NCBI GenBank assembly: GCA_937934295.1
Contig: CALHAI010000014.1
Location: forward strand, 79,815-143,814
From: an uncultured Blastocatellia bacterium
GTDB taxonomy: Bacteria > Acidobacteriota > Blastocatellia > HR10
Length of the DNA: 64,000 bases
Reading direction: 5' to 3'
How positions within the stretch are numbered: the stretch's first letter is position 1; every line of letters begins with the position of its first letter. Shown here piece by piece: positions 45,578 to 54,313 of this stretch. The notes beneath the pieces are model-generated. The model saw nothing but the letters and a program-made list of their open reading frames with translations, was not told where the DNA came from and searched no databases. Made by a program: the position numbers and the translations under genes.

Positions 45578-46088
45578 AAAGAAGGTGATGGCCTGGCACC
45601 CTTTGGCCTACAATATGGCCGCGGTGCCACATTCCCGTTCGAAGTGTGCCGCAGAACATCGAGGAGGCCGAATAGCTCACCTTTTACCAAACGCGCGCGT
45701 TCGGCGCGGAGCGATGAACGATGCGCTGCGCCCATTCTCGGACGAACGGTCGCCAAGCGTCGCGATTTGTTCCCCGATGAACCGGATCATCCGCGAGCGG
45801 ATCAGGAGCAAGTTGGCGCTCGATGGGCTTCGGTGTCTGGAACGCCCGAGCATCCGCCGACGCGAGTGGCGCTTGGTCGTCATCGGCTGTCTATCAGGTC
45901 CTGGCGTCTTCGCAGGAAGGGGTTCCTCCCATAATCCCGAGTGGTTCTTTGACACGCCGCTTTTTGGGAAGGTCACGGTGGCAGCGGATCTGCGGCTTGT
46001 GCCGATCGTGCGGAAACTGATCCTTTGAAGCGGCGATAAGTGAGCGTGGCGGTCGGCCGATCTCGGTGGGCACGGACCGTCACGCCTC
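45578..46088. other. Region of about 510 bp without a convincing gene
   Basis: Several short overlapping open frames occur on both strands (for example plus 45585-46028 and minus 45677-45976), but none has a good start context, a recognisable domain or typical composition. The plus frame contains NRIIRERIRSKLALDGL, faintly like the first helix of a BON domain, which then loses resemblance. It may be a decayed gene lying between convergent hemerythrin and MFS-fusion genes. Confidence 0.5.
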
Positions 46089-49000
46089 TCAACGGGCGTT
46101 CAGGATTTCTCGTGCAAGGAGGTTGTGGGGATCTCGTCGCAGGACGCGGCGGGCCCATGTGCGCGCCTCTTGTTTCCGACCGCTTCGCCAGAGGGCTTCG
46201 GCCAAGCCAAGATAGCTCTCCACATGGAGCGGATCTCGATCCAAGGCCTTTTGAAATTGCTCGCAAGCGTCGCGGAACTGCCCGGTGTTCAAGAGGAAGA
46301 GCCCGTAGTTGTAGTGCGCAATCGCGTGCTCCGAATGCGCGCGCGCGATCTCCTCAAAGAGGGCGCGGGCCCGTGTAGTCTCTCCCATCTCGGCGTAGAT
46401 CATCGCCAGAAGCGTGCGCGCTTTGAAGTGACGGGGGACAGCCTCCACGCTGCGCCGTGCGAGCCTTAAGGCATCGGCCAATTCTCCCTGCTGGAATCGA
46501 AGTGCGGCCAGATGAAAGAGCGCGAGGCCGTTTTCCGGATCGACCTGAAGCCATCGTCGGCACGTCTCTTCGAGCGCTGCGGATTCGCCGGCTCCGGCCA
46601 AGCAGGCCGTGTAGCGTTCCAAGAGGCGGGCATCGCCTGATGCCGCTTGAGGAGACGTCGCGCGCGATCTCGGCGATCGCGAGAGCATTCTCTCGACATC
46701 CTCCCGAAGGAGGGCGAGACACTGGTCATAACGCTCCTCCTCTTCGTACCAGGCCGCGAGCGCAAGCCGTGCCTCGCGATTTTGTGGATCGTCCTTCAGC
46801 AACTGCTCGTACCGTGCCTTCGCTTCCGCTCGCTGCTCGCGCGTGCGGGCGACGCGCCGGAGTCCCTCCAGGGCTTCGCGCGCGTGGGGATGGCGCTCGA
46901 TGGCGCGCCCGTATTCGCCGAATGCTTCGGAGAAACTCTCCGCGCGTTCATACATCAGCCCCTTGTTGTGAAAGCTCTCCCAGGTCGCGTGCTGCAAGAC
47001 CGTCTGGATCGCCGGAGGCGGCGGCAATGTGTGGGGGAATTCCCGCAGCGCCCGAAGGTTCGATCGGCTCGTCTGTGCGTGCATCGCCCGCGGGCTGGAG
47101 AACTCCAAAATGGGATGATCATCCGTGTGAAGCGGCGCCCCTTGAGCGAAGCGGCTGAGATCCTCGTCGCGCATCACATAGAGGCTGAGCACGGCGTAGA
47201 GGTCCGTGATCCCGAGGCGCCGGAGATCCTCCCGCACTGCCGCACGATGGAAATTCTGCTCTAGGCGAGCCAGATCGAGATCAAAAGCGGGATCCTTCGC
47301 GCCGATCAGCAGCAGATCGTTCTCGTTGAGCGCCCAGAGGAATGCGTGTGGAAAGACGGCGTGAAATGTCCGCAGCAGGGTCTTCAGGTCTTGTAAGGGC
47401 ATGTTGTAACTGTGGAACCACTGGCAGAGGAGCCCGCGGTCGGTCAAGCGCGCTCGCGCGAGCTGGAAGAATTCGCGGGTGAAGAGCGCGCTCATGCCCG
47501 CCATCCAGGGGTTTGAGGGTTCGGAGATGATGACGTCGTACGATTCCCTCGTGAACAGCAGAAAGGTTCGTCCATCGCCGAGGATCAGGCGCGCACGCGG
47601 ATTGTCGAGGACTCGATCGTTAACGTGCTCGAAGAACCGAGCCGCCTGCACGACTTCGGGTGAGAGCTCCACAATGTCCACGCGCTCAAGCGGGTGTCTC
47701 AAAGCGGCGCCGGCCGTCACCCCGCTCCCCAAGCCGATGACGCACGCCCGTCGGGGACGATCAGCCAGAAGAAGCGGCAGGTGCGCCAGCAGCTTCTGCG
47801 TCAACATATCGGCTCCGCCATCGCTTGCGTCCACTTTCCCGTCGAGCGAGAGTTGGTGTTCATCTCCCACGCGGCGGACGGCAACCGTAGCCAAGGCGCC
47901 TTCTTTGTAGAAGAGCAGGTCGCCGCGATGGGCGATGATGTCCGCATCCACATCGGCATAGTACGGCGCGTATTTGTAGAGCCCGGCCGAGAGGCGTTCC
48001 ACATCCCAACGCGGGATGAGCCCGAAGAGAAGGAAGAAGAAGCCGGAAAGGCTTGCCACAAGACCGAGGCGAATGCCGGTTCGGATCGAGAGTCGCAGCA
48101 GCAACCCCACGCTGATTCCCACGTTGACGAGGAGGCCGATCCAGAACGCGCGTTCCGTCCCCAGCTGGGGGATGAGGAGGAGCCCAGTCAGCAGTGAGCC
48201 CAGAACGGCTCCCACGGTGTTCGCGGCCATGGCTCGTCCCATGTCTCCACCGATGGCGTGCTCCTCTCGAACGTAGAGCTTGATCATCACGGGGAACGCG
48301 GCGCCCAAGAGTATCGTGGGGATGAGCAGGAGGCCGGCGAGCATCGCTCCTTGCCAAAACTGAAGTCGGGCATAGTGTTCAGCATAGGCTTGTACGATCT
48401 TGCCCACCAGAAGCGGCAGGCTGTTGAAGATCGGCAAGGTCGCAGCGACCGAGAATCCTAAGAGGATGTAGAGGCTCGCCAGGAGCCAGGTGAGCTTCGC
48501 CTCTCCATTCGCGCGCTCTCCCCACCGATCGCTCCAGGGAGCGAGCAAGCGGCTTCCCAGTGCTAGCCCCAGGATGAACAGCGTCAACATCAGGCTGAAC
48601 GCATAGACGGTCGGTCCGAGCAAAAGAGCGAGGACGCGCGTGTAGGTGACCTCGTAGAGGAGCGCCGCGAATCCGGAGAAGAAGAAGATCAACAGAAAAA
48701 GCGAGGGGGAGGTCGGTGATATTCGGGGGACTGCGCCTCGTCGCGTCGTGCCATCTGGGGAGCTGTCGGTGCGGCGTCCGGTTGGAAGGAGGGCTTCAGG
48801 GTGCTCCGCAGGGGAAGCGGCGCGGGCGCATCCGAAAGCGATCACGGCGACGAGGATGTTCAACGCGGCAGCGAGCATTTGCGTTCGGCTGAGCCCCAGT
48901 GCGGGGATGAGGAGGAAACCGCTGCTGAAACTGCCCGCCGCCGCGCCGAACGTATTGGCGGCATAGAGCCGGCCAATCTCCCCGCCAAGTTGGGCGAAAC

Positions 49001-49445
49001 GTCCCCGGCCGAAGAACACGCTGAGCACGGGGAACGTTCCCCCCATGAGCACCGTCGGGGGAAACAGAAGAAGCACACTCATGGCGACCTTCGCCATCGC
49101 GAGAAGTCCAGGGGGCAGGATGTGGTGGAGGGAGACCAAGAGTGGTTCGAGCCAGGAACGACCGCCAAGGAGTGCGAGCGCCCAAAGCCCGATGCCGAGT
49201 TCCATGAGCGCATAAGCGCGGAGCCCCACTGCAGGTCGCGACCACCGCGTCGTCCATCGCCCGAAGCCGTAACTGCCGATCGCTAATCCACCCATGAAGA
49301 TGGCGAGGATCAGGCTCGTGGAGAAGAGCGCGTTCCCCAGCGTGAGCAAGAGCGCGCGCATCCAGAGGACTTCATAGAGGAGGCTACAAAATCCCGAGAG
49401 CAGAAAGCTCACCATCAGCGCATATCGGAGGCGACGGCTCGACAT
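46089..49445 (-). CDS. Fused MFS-like transporter / spermidine-synthase-like / TPR protein
   Basis: 1118 residues from ATG 49445. Two related membrane halves begin with SGFCSLLYEVLWMRALL (about 17-33) and SGFAALLYEVTYTRVLA (257-273), giving about 14 membrane segments up to 478. Residues 510-790 are a Rossmann aminopropyltransferase-like domain (ACVIGLGSGVTAGAALRHPL, VDIVELSPEVVQAARFF, RLILGDGRTFLL). At the catalytic position, usually DSSDP, it reads IISEPSNPWMAG, so true spermidine synthesis is doubtful. Residues about 850-1118 are TPR repeats (FHLAALRFQQGELADALRLA, AHYNYGLFLLNTGQFRDACE). Minus strand, divergent from the next TonB receptor. Confidence 0.88.
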   Translation of the reverse strand: MSSRRLRYALMVSFLLSGFCSLLYEVLWMRALLLTLGNALFSTSLILAIFMGGLAIGSYGFGRWTTRWSRPAVGLRAYALMELGIGLWALALLGGRSWLEPLLVSLHHILPPGLLAMAKVAMSVLLLFPPTVLMGGTFPVLSVFFGRGRFAQLGGEIGRLYAANTFGAAAGSFSSGFLLIPALGLSRTQMLAAALNILVAVIAFGCARAASPAEHPEALLPTGRRTDSSPDGTTRRGAVPRISPTSPSLFLLIFFFSGFAALLYEVTYTRVLALLLGPTVYAFSLMLTLFILGLALGSRLLAPWSDRWGERANGEAKLTWLLASLYILLGFSVAATLPIFNSLPLLVGKIVQAYAEHYARLQFWQGAMLAGLLLIPTILLGAAFPVMIKLYVREEHAIGGDMGRAMAANTVGAVLGSLLTGLLLIPQLGTERAFWIGLLVNVGISVGLLLRLSIRTGIRLGLVASLSGFFFLLFGLIPRWDVERLSAGLYKYAPYYADVDADIIAHRGDLLFYKEGALATVAVRRVGDEHQLSLDGKVDASDGGADMLTQKLLAHLPLLLADRPRRACVIGLGSGVTAGAALRHPLERVDIVELSPEVVQAARFFEHVNDRVLDNPRARLILGDGRTFLLFTRESYDVIISEPSNPWMAGMSALFTREFFQLARARLTDRGLLCQWFHSYNMPLQDLKTLLRTFHAVFPHAFLWALNENDLLLIGAKDPAFDLDLARLEQNFHRAAVREDLRRLGITDLYAVLSLYVMRDEDLSRFAQGAPLHTDDHPILEFSSPRAMHAQTSRSNLRALREFPHTLPPPPAIQTVLQHATWESFHNKGLMYERAESFSEAFGEYGRAIERHPHAREALEGLRRVARTREQRAEAKARYEQLLKDDPQNREARLALAAWYEEEERYDQCLALLREDVERMLSRSPRSRATSPQAASGDARLLERYTACLAGAGESAALEETCRRWLQVDPENGLALFHLAALRFQQGELADALRLARRSVEAVPRHFKARTLLAMIYAEMGETTRARALFEEIARAHSEHAIAHYNYGLFLLNTGQFRDACEQFQKALDRDPLHVESYLGLAEALWRSGRKQEARTWARRVLRRDPHNLLAREILNAR

Positions 49446-49460
49446 AGCTCCGGTGTCCGG

Positions 49461-49490
49461 AGTGTACCCGAAAAAGCGGTCGAGGGTCAA
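49461..49490 (-). promoter_or_regulatory. Promoter of the MFS/spermidine-synthase-like fusion gene
   Basis: Minus strand TTGACC (49490-49485), 18-bp spacer, TACACT (49466-49461), 16 bp before the start codon, implying a very short leader. Confidence 0.55.
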
Positions 49491-49553
49491 TTCGGGGGAG
49501 ATCACGCGGGGAAGGCGAGAACCCTCGCTGTGAAGGGGAAAAAATCTCAGGAC

Positions 49554-49582
49554 TTGCCTCACAGGGGGACTTATGGTATATA
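49554..49582 (+). promoter_or_regulatory. Candidate promoter of the second TonB receptor
   Basis: TTGCCT at 49554-49559, 17-bp spacer, TATATA at 49577-49582; AAGGAGGGAGC follows at 49612-49622 before the ATG at 49629. Confidence 0.45.
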
Positions 49583-49628
49583 GATGCGCGCACCGCGCGG
49601 GAATCTGAACTAAGGAGGGAGCAAGGGC

Positions 49629-52505
49629 ATGAGAAAGAGGTGGTGTGGTTTGGCGTTTGCTCTTCTCATCAGTGCATCGCCTCTCCCCTTGTTCGCTCAG
49701 GAGATCACTGGGCACATCAACGGGCGCGTCACGGATGAGAAGGGCGATCCGATTCCGGGAGTGAAGGTCACGCTCACAAGCCCGGTGCTGATGGGCGAGC
49801 GGACGACGACGACAAGTGAGCTGGGCGCGTATGCGTTCACGGCCTTGCCGCCGGGCATGTACACGCTCAAGTTCGAGGCGTCGGGGTTCAAGACGCTCAT
49901 CCGCACGGACATTGAAGTGCGCGTCGGGTTCACGGCGACCATCAACGTGAAGCTCGACGTCGCCGCTATCGAAGAATCGGTGACGGTCGTCGGCGAGACG
50001 CCGATGCTGGATGTCTCGACGACGCAGGTGGGCGTCAATTATACGGAGCGGTTATTGAAAGAGCTGCCGACGGCGCGTGATATCTGGGTGACCCTGGCGA
50101 TGACCCCGGGCATCACCATGATCGGTCGGCATGATGTCGGTGGCGCGACCGCCGGGACGCAGACCGGCTACCGCAACTATGGCGCGTATGGTCAGAACTG
50201 GCCGAACATTGATGGGGTGATCACGGCAGAAGGCTCTGCCGCAGCCGGATTCTACTACGACTATGGGGCCTTTACCGAGATGCAGATTGTGGCGGCATCC
50301 AATAGCGCGGAGGTTCCCGTTCCCGGCACCTTCATCAACACGATCATCAAGACAGGGACCAACGAGTTTCATGGTGACTTCTACGTGGACTACGAGCGCG
50401 AGGGGTGGAACTCCGATAATGTGAAGGGGCGGAGCTACAGGCTGCCGACGGGAGTGACCCTGCCGCTTGTGGACATGGGCATTCCGCGCGCGGCCAAGAT
50501 CAAGCTCTACAACGACTGGAACGTGAACGCGGGCGGGCGGATCATTCGCGATAAGCTCTGGTGGTTCGCTTCCTGGCGCGATCAACGGAATCATGCCGGT
50601 GCGCTCGGCTGGGTCTCTCCGAAAGGGGAGAAGGACCTCTTCCCCACGCGCTTGCAGAATCAAACGATTAAGCTGACGTATCAGCTCACGCCGAAGAACA
50701 CGGTCCATTGGTTCGCGCAAGGAGGACGCAAGATTCAGCCCTATCGCAACTGGCTCGCGCCGGCGCCGGATCGGTTCACCTCTCCCGATGCTGTCGCCAA
50801 TCAAGATTCGTGGTCTTGGGCCGGGAAGGTGCAGTGGGTCTCCACGCTCACACCGAAGGTGTTGCTGGATGTGAACGTGGGACACATGGGCTACGACTGG
50901 CCGCAGCGACCTTACAGCAATCGGCCGCGCTATCGCGACTTCAACAATTCGCTCTTCCAAATCGGTCCGCCTGAGGGTGGATTCTTCCTGAACGAACAAC
51001 GGCGCTGGCAGTGGCAGGGCCATCTCTCCTGGCGCGTGGATAATTTCCTGCGCGGGAGCCATAACCTGAAGTTCGGCGTCTGGCGACTCCTGGAATTCCG
51101 CCGTCGCGTGGAATATGGCGTATGGGCCGGTAATGCGCGGGACGTCGTCTATTGGTTCCGTGGTTGCACAGGCGTAGCCCCCAATCTCTCCTGTGATACG
51201 GCAACACCGGTCGAGGTCCGCCTGTATCATTACCCCTGGTTCTACCACCATGGTCTGCACACGACCTCGTTCTTCGTGCAAGACGGATGGGAGCTGGGAC
51301 GACACCTGCGACTCAATCTCGGGATGCGCCTGGACAGCTATCGCAACTACTGGGCTGATCAAAAGCAACCAGCGGGCCGCTTCCAGCAAGAGCATGTGAT
51401 CCCCAGGAACGATGACGTGCTCAGCTGGACGAACGTCGCCCCACGCTTGGGCCTGGCGTGGGACCTCTTCGGCAACACGAAGACCGTGATTCGCCTGAGC
51501 TACGGGCGCTACTACTTCAACCCGAGCACGGACATCGTGGCAGCTGTCAATCCCTCGACGCTCACCTACGAGCGATATGCGTGGAACGACAAAAATGGGG
51601 ATCGCGATTGGTCGTGGGATGAGTTGACGTTGATCGCCGTCGTCGGCGGGCAGAGCCGGACGCTCGATCCGAACGTCAAACATCCCTATACGGATGAATT
51701 CACAGCGGGGATTGAGCGGGAATTCATGCGCGATCTCTCGGTCCGCTTCAACGTCGTGCGGAAGTTCGAGAAGAATCGGTGGACGAGCTTTCCGTTGCAT
51801 GCGCCATTCTCGGCCTACAACATGCCGGTGACGGTGACTGATCCGGGACGCGATGGGCAGGTCGGGACCGCGGATGATCGTCGGATCACGCTCTACGATA
51901 TTGATGATGCGGCTCGTTTAAGGAGCCCGCGATTCCTCATTGCGACGAACCCGGCCTATCAGAACAACTTCGCGGCCTACGAGATCGAGGTCCTCAAGCG
52001 AATGTCGCGGCGATGGATGGTGATCACCGGATACACGATCGAGAAGCTCAACGGCTGGACCGAAGGTCTCAATGATCAGTATCCGACCAACCCCAATGCG
52101 CTTCTCAACAGCGCCCGTCACACGTGGGAGTGGCTCTACAAGCTGCAAGGGATTTACGAGCTGCCTTGGGGCTTCCAGTTCAGTACGGTCTTCAAACACC
52201 AGCGGGGTGATCCGTATCAGCGGACCTTCGCCGCGGTGCTTCCGAAGTTGCGGACGGTCACCGTCGCGGTCGAGGGGTTCGATTCCGGGTTGCGCTTGCC
52301 GAACGTGAACATCTGGGACGTGCGTTTCCTGAAGCGCTTCCGGATCGCCGAGCGACATCGCATGGAGGCGATGTTCGATTTCTTCAACGTGCTCAACGCG
52401 AACACGCCGTTGGCCGTCGTGACAACGACGGGAGCGCGCTTCGGGCAGCCGACGCGCATCCTGGGGCCGCGCGTCTTTCGGCTGGCGTTCCGATATTCAT
52501 TTTGA
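49629..52505 (+). CDS. TonB-dependent receptor with carboxypeptidase-regulatory-like domain
   Basis: 958 residues. Signal peptide (LAFALLISASPLPLFAQ), regulatory-like domain (HINGRVTDEKGDPIPGVKVT ... GAYAFTALPPGMYTLKFEAS; about 27-110), plug (VTVVGETPMLDVSTTQVGVN, KELPTARDIWVTLAMTPGIT, YGQNWPNIDGVITAEG, TNEFHGDFYVDYER) and a 22-strand-type barrel ending GPRVFRLAFRYSF with terminal Phe. Start ATG 49629 follows AAGGAGGGAGC. Outer-membrane importer, probably of peptides or glycans. The following M20-like and BNR genes, in the same direction, may handle the imported material, though each has its own leader. Confidence 0.9.
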   Translation: MRKRWCGLAFALLISASPLPLFAQEITGHINGRVTDEKGDPIPGVKVTLTSPVLMGERTTTTSELGAYAFTALPPGMYTLKFEASGFKTLIRTDIEVRVGFTATINVKLDVAAIEESVTVVGETPMLDVSTTQVGVNYTERLLKELPTARDIWVTLAMTPGITMIGRHDVGGATAGTQTGYRNYGAYGQNWPNIDGVITAEGSAAAGFYYDYGAFTEMQIVAASNSAEVPVPGTFINTIIKTGTNEFHGDFYVDYEREGWNSDNVKGRSYRLPTGVTLPLVDMGIPRAAKIKLYNDWNVNAGGRIIRDKLWWFASWRDQRNHAGALGWVSPKGEKDLFPTRLQNQTIKLTYQLTPKNTVHWFAQGGRKIQPYRNWLAPAPDRFTSPDAVANQDSWSWAGKVQWVSTLTPKVLLDVNVGHMGYDWPQRPYSNRPRYRDFNNSLFQIGPPEGGFFLNEQRRWQWQGHLSWRVDNFLRGSHNLKFGVWRLLEFRRRVEYGVWAGNARDVVYWFRGCTGVAPNLSCDTATPVEVRLYHYPWFYHHGLHTTSFFVQDGWELGRHLRLNLGMRLDSYRNYWADQKQPAGRFQQEHVIPRNDDVLSWTNVAPRLGLAWDLFGNTKTVIRLSYGRYYFNPSTDIVAAVNPSTLTYERYAWNDKNGDRDWSWDELTLIAVVGGQSRTLDPNVKHPYTDEFTAGIEREFMRDLSVRFNVVRKFEKNRWTSFPLHAPFSAYNMPVTVTDPGRDGQVGTADDRRITLYDIDDAARLRSPRFLIATNPAYQNNFAAYEIEVLKRMSRRWMVITGYTIEKLNGWTEGLNDQYPTNPNALLNSARHTWEWLYKLQGIYELPWGFQFSTVFKHQRGDPYQRTFAAVLPKLRTVTVAVEGFDSGLRLPNVNIWDVRFLKRFRIAERHRMEAMFDFFNVLNANTPLAVVTTTGARFGQPTRILGPRVFRLAFRYSF

Positions 52506-52515
52506 GTCGGTGAGC

Positions 52516-52551
52516 CCGTCGGTCGCGCGGGGATGCGCGCGCGGCCGGCGG
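52516..52551 (+). terminator. Terminator-like hairpin after the TonB receptor
   Basis: CCGTCGGTCGCGCG (52516-52529) pairs over 14 positions (two G-U) with CGCGCGGCCGGCGG (52538-52551), 8-nt loop, just 10 bp after the stop. No T-run follows, so termination could need Rho. Confidence 0.4.
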
Positions 52552-52680
52552 CGCCGCACGGACGATCTTGGGTATGGCAGCGAGAGCCGTTTCGCCCTCC
52601 ATCCGCTAAGGGGGTAAGCGAGTCTCGCTGCCGATTTTTTCTCTTCTCGAATACCTTGCCCGGGAAAGGGGGAGACAACG

Positions 52681-54234
52681 ATGAGGATGACGCGGAAGGA
52701 ATTTCTGGAGTTCACCGGTCGAGCTATGATGGGCGCGGTGGTCGCGCCCGATTTTTTCCATTTCTTGGAGGCGCCGCGCGGGTTCATCGAGGACATCCTC
52801 GAATCGCCGCGCGTGAAGAAGATTCATAAGTATATCGAGGATCATCAGCAGGAGCATATCGCTAAGATCCAGCGCGATCTCCGACAGCCTTCCGTGAGCA
52901 GTTGGAACATGGGGATTCAAGAGATGGCCGAGCTGATGCGGGAGTCGTTCAAGGAACTGGGTTGCAAGGAAGCGGAGCTGGTGCAGACGGATGGTTACCC
53001 GGGCGTCTGGGCGTGGTATGATGCGGGCGCGCCCAAGACGATCTCGACTTACATGATGTACGATACGCAGCCGTTTGACGAAAAGGAGTGGTCATCGCCG
53101 CCGCTGGCGGCCAACCGGGTGAAGATGGACCCGTTCGGCGAGGTGATCATCGCGCGAGGGGCGATCAACTCCAAAGGGCCGAATCGCCTGTTCCTGAACG
53201 CGTGCGAGGCGATCATCGCCTGCGAGGGAAAGCTACCCCTCAATATCATGTTCACGTGCGATGGGGAGGAAGAGCAGGGCAGTCCGCACTTCCATCAGGT
53301 GCTCGCTCCGTACATCTCCCGGCTCAAGACGTGTCGAGCGCATCTGAGCGCCGGCCCGTCGCAAAATCGGGATGGGTTCGTCAACATGTACCTGGGCAAC
53401 AAGGGGATCGCCTATGTGGAGCTGGAGTGTCATGGCCGATATTGGGGGCGCGGGCCGCAGCGCATGCCCATTCATTCGAGCCGCAAGGCGATTTTGGACA
53501 GCCCCGTCTGGCGCTTGGTGAAAGCCCTCTCGACGATGGTCGACGAAACGGGCAATAAGATTCTGATCGAGGGCTACTACGATGCCATCGTGCCGCCCAC
53601 TGAGGAAGAGGTGATGCTCGTCAATACGCTGATCGCGCGATTTGGCGAGCGCGCGCTCGCCTCCGAGCGCGAGAACGTGAAGGTGTGGATGAACGAGTGG
53701 TCGGCGGCCGAGGCGATCTGGCATCTCGTCTTCGATACGACGCTCAACATCAACGGCATCTGGGCCGGCTACACGGGACCGGGCTCGGCGACGATTCTGC
53801 CGGAGAAGGCGGCCGTGAAACTGGACAGTCGGCTCGTTCCCAATCAAGTCATTGATGAACAGATCGCGCTCATTCGTCGGCATTTGGACAAGCACGGCTT
53901 CAGCGACATCAAGATGACGAAGCTCGGCGGCGGCGACGAATGGTCGCGCACGAGCGTTCGCGCGCCGGTCGTACAGGCCGTGCTCTCCGTGTATAAGCAT
54001 TACGGGATTGAGCCCGCGATCTGGCCACGTTCGGCCGGTTCCAGTCCACAAGCGCAGTACACGCGTCCACCGCTCAACTTGCCCGCCTGTTCGGGCGGAC
54101 TCGGCCATGGCGGTCGCGCGCACGCCGTTGACGAATATCTGGTGATCGAGGGCAACGATCGCGTCGCCGGACTGGTTAAGGCTGAGCAATCGATTGTAGA
54201 CATCCTCTTCGCCTATGCCTATTGGCCGGAGTAA
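52681..54234 (+). CDS. M20/M28-fold peptidase-like protein with altered metal site
   Basis: 517 residues. The start MRMTRKEFLEFTGRAMMGAVVAP (read as MTRKEFLEFTG then AMMGAVVAP) resembles a Tat signal with RK in place of RR. The M20 dipeptidase fold is clear: TYMMYDTQPFDEKEW, VIIARGAINSKGPNRLFLNA, FTCDGEEEQGSPHF, and SGGLGHGGRAHAVDEYLV. Against family consensus (YGHYDVQP, GASDDKG, GEEEIGS, HAPNE), the first zinc His is Met126, the bridging Asp is Asn163/Ser164, while the catalytic Asp128, EEE196-198 and last His are kept. So a di-zinc centre is unlikely as drawn. Start follows GGGGGAGACAACG. Confidence 0.8.
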   Translation: MRMTRKEFLEFTGRAMMGAVVAPDFFHFLEAPRGFIEDILESPRVKKIHKYIEDHQQEHIAKIQRDLRQPSVSSWNMGIQEMAELMRESFKELGCKEAELVQTDGYPGVWAWYDAGAPKTISTYMMYDTQPFDEKEWSSPPLAANRVKMDPFGEVIIARGAINSKGPNRLFLNACEAIIACEGKLPLNIMFTCDGEEEQGSPHFHQVLAPYISRLKTCRAHLSAGPSQNRDGFVNMYLGNKGIAYVELECHGRYWGRGPQRMPIHSSRKAILDSPVWRLVKALSTMVDETGNKILIEGYYDAIVPPTEEEVMLVNTLIARFGERALASERENVKVWMNEWSAAEAIWHLVFDTTLNINGIWAGYTGPGSATILPEKAAVKLDSRLVPNQVIDEQIALIRRHLDKHGFSDIKMTKLGGGDEWSRTSVRAPVVQAVLSVYKHYGIEPAIWPRSAGSSPQAQYTRPPLNLPACSGGLGHGGRAHAVDEYLVIEGNDRVAGLVKAEQSIVDILFAYAYWPE

Positions 54235-54313
54235 GGGGAGTGAGTCAAGAGGACGTCCACGCGCGGGGATCATCCCCTCCGGCGTGGAGGCGAATTCTTG
54301 AAGGAGGGGGGAT

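Noticed and set aside
45585..46028. 147-codon open frame as a real gene
   Set aside because: No ribosome-binding site, no domain beyond a faint helix, and overlapping frames of equal quality.
50052..51800. 582-codon minus-strand open frame opposite the TonB receptor
   Set aside because: No domain, no start context, composition typical of antisense shadow frames.
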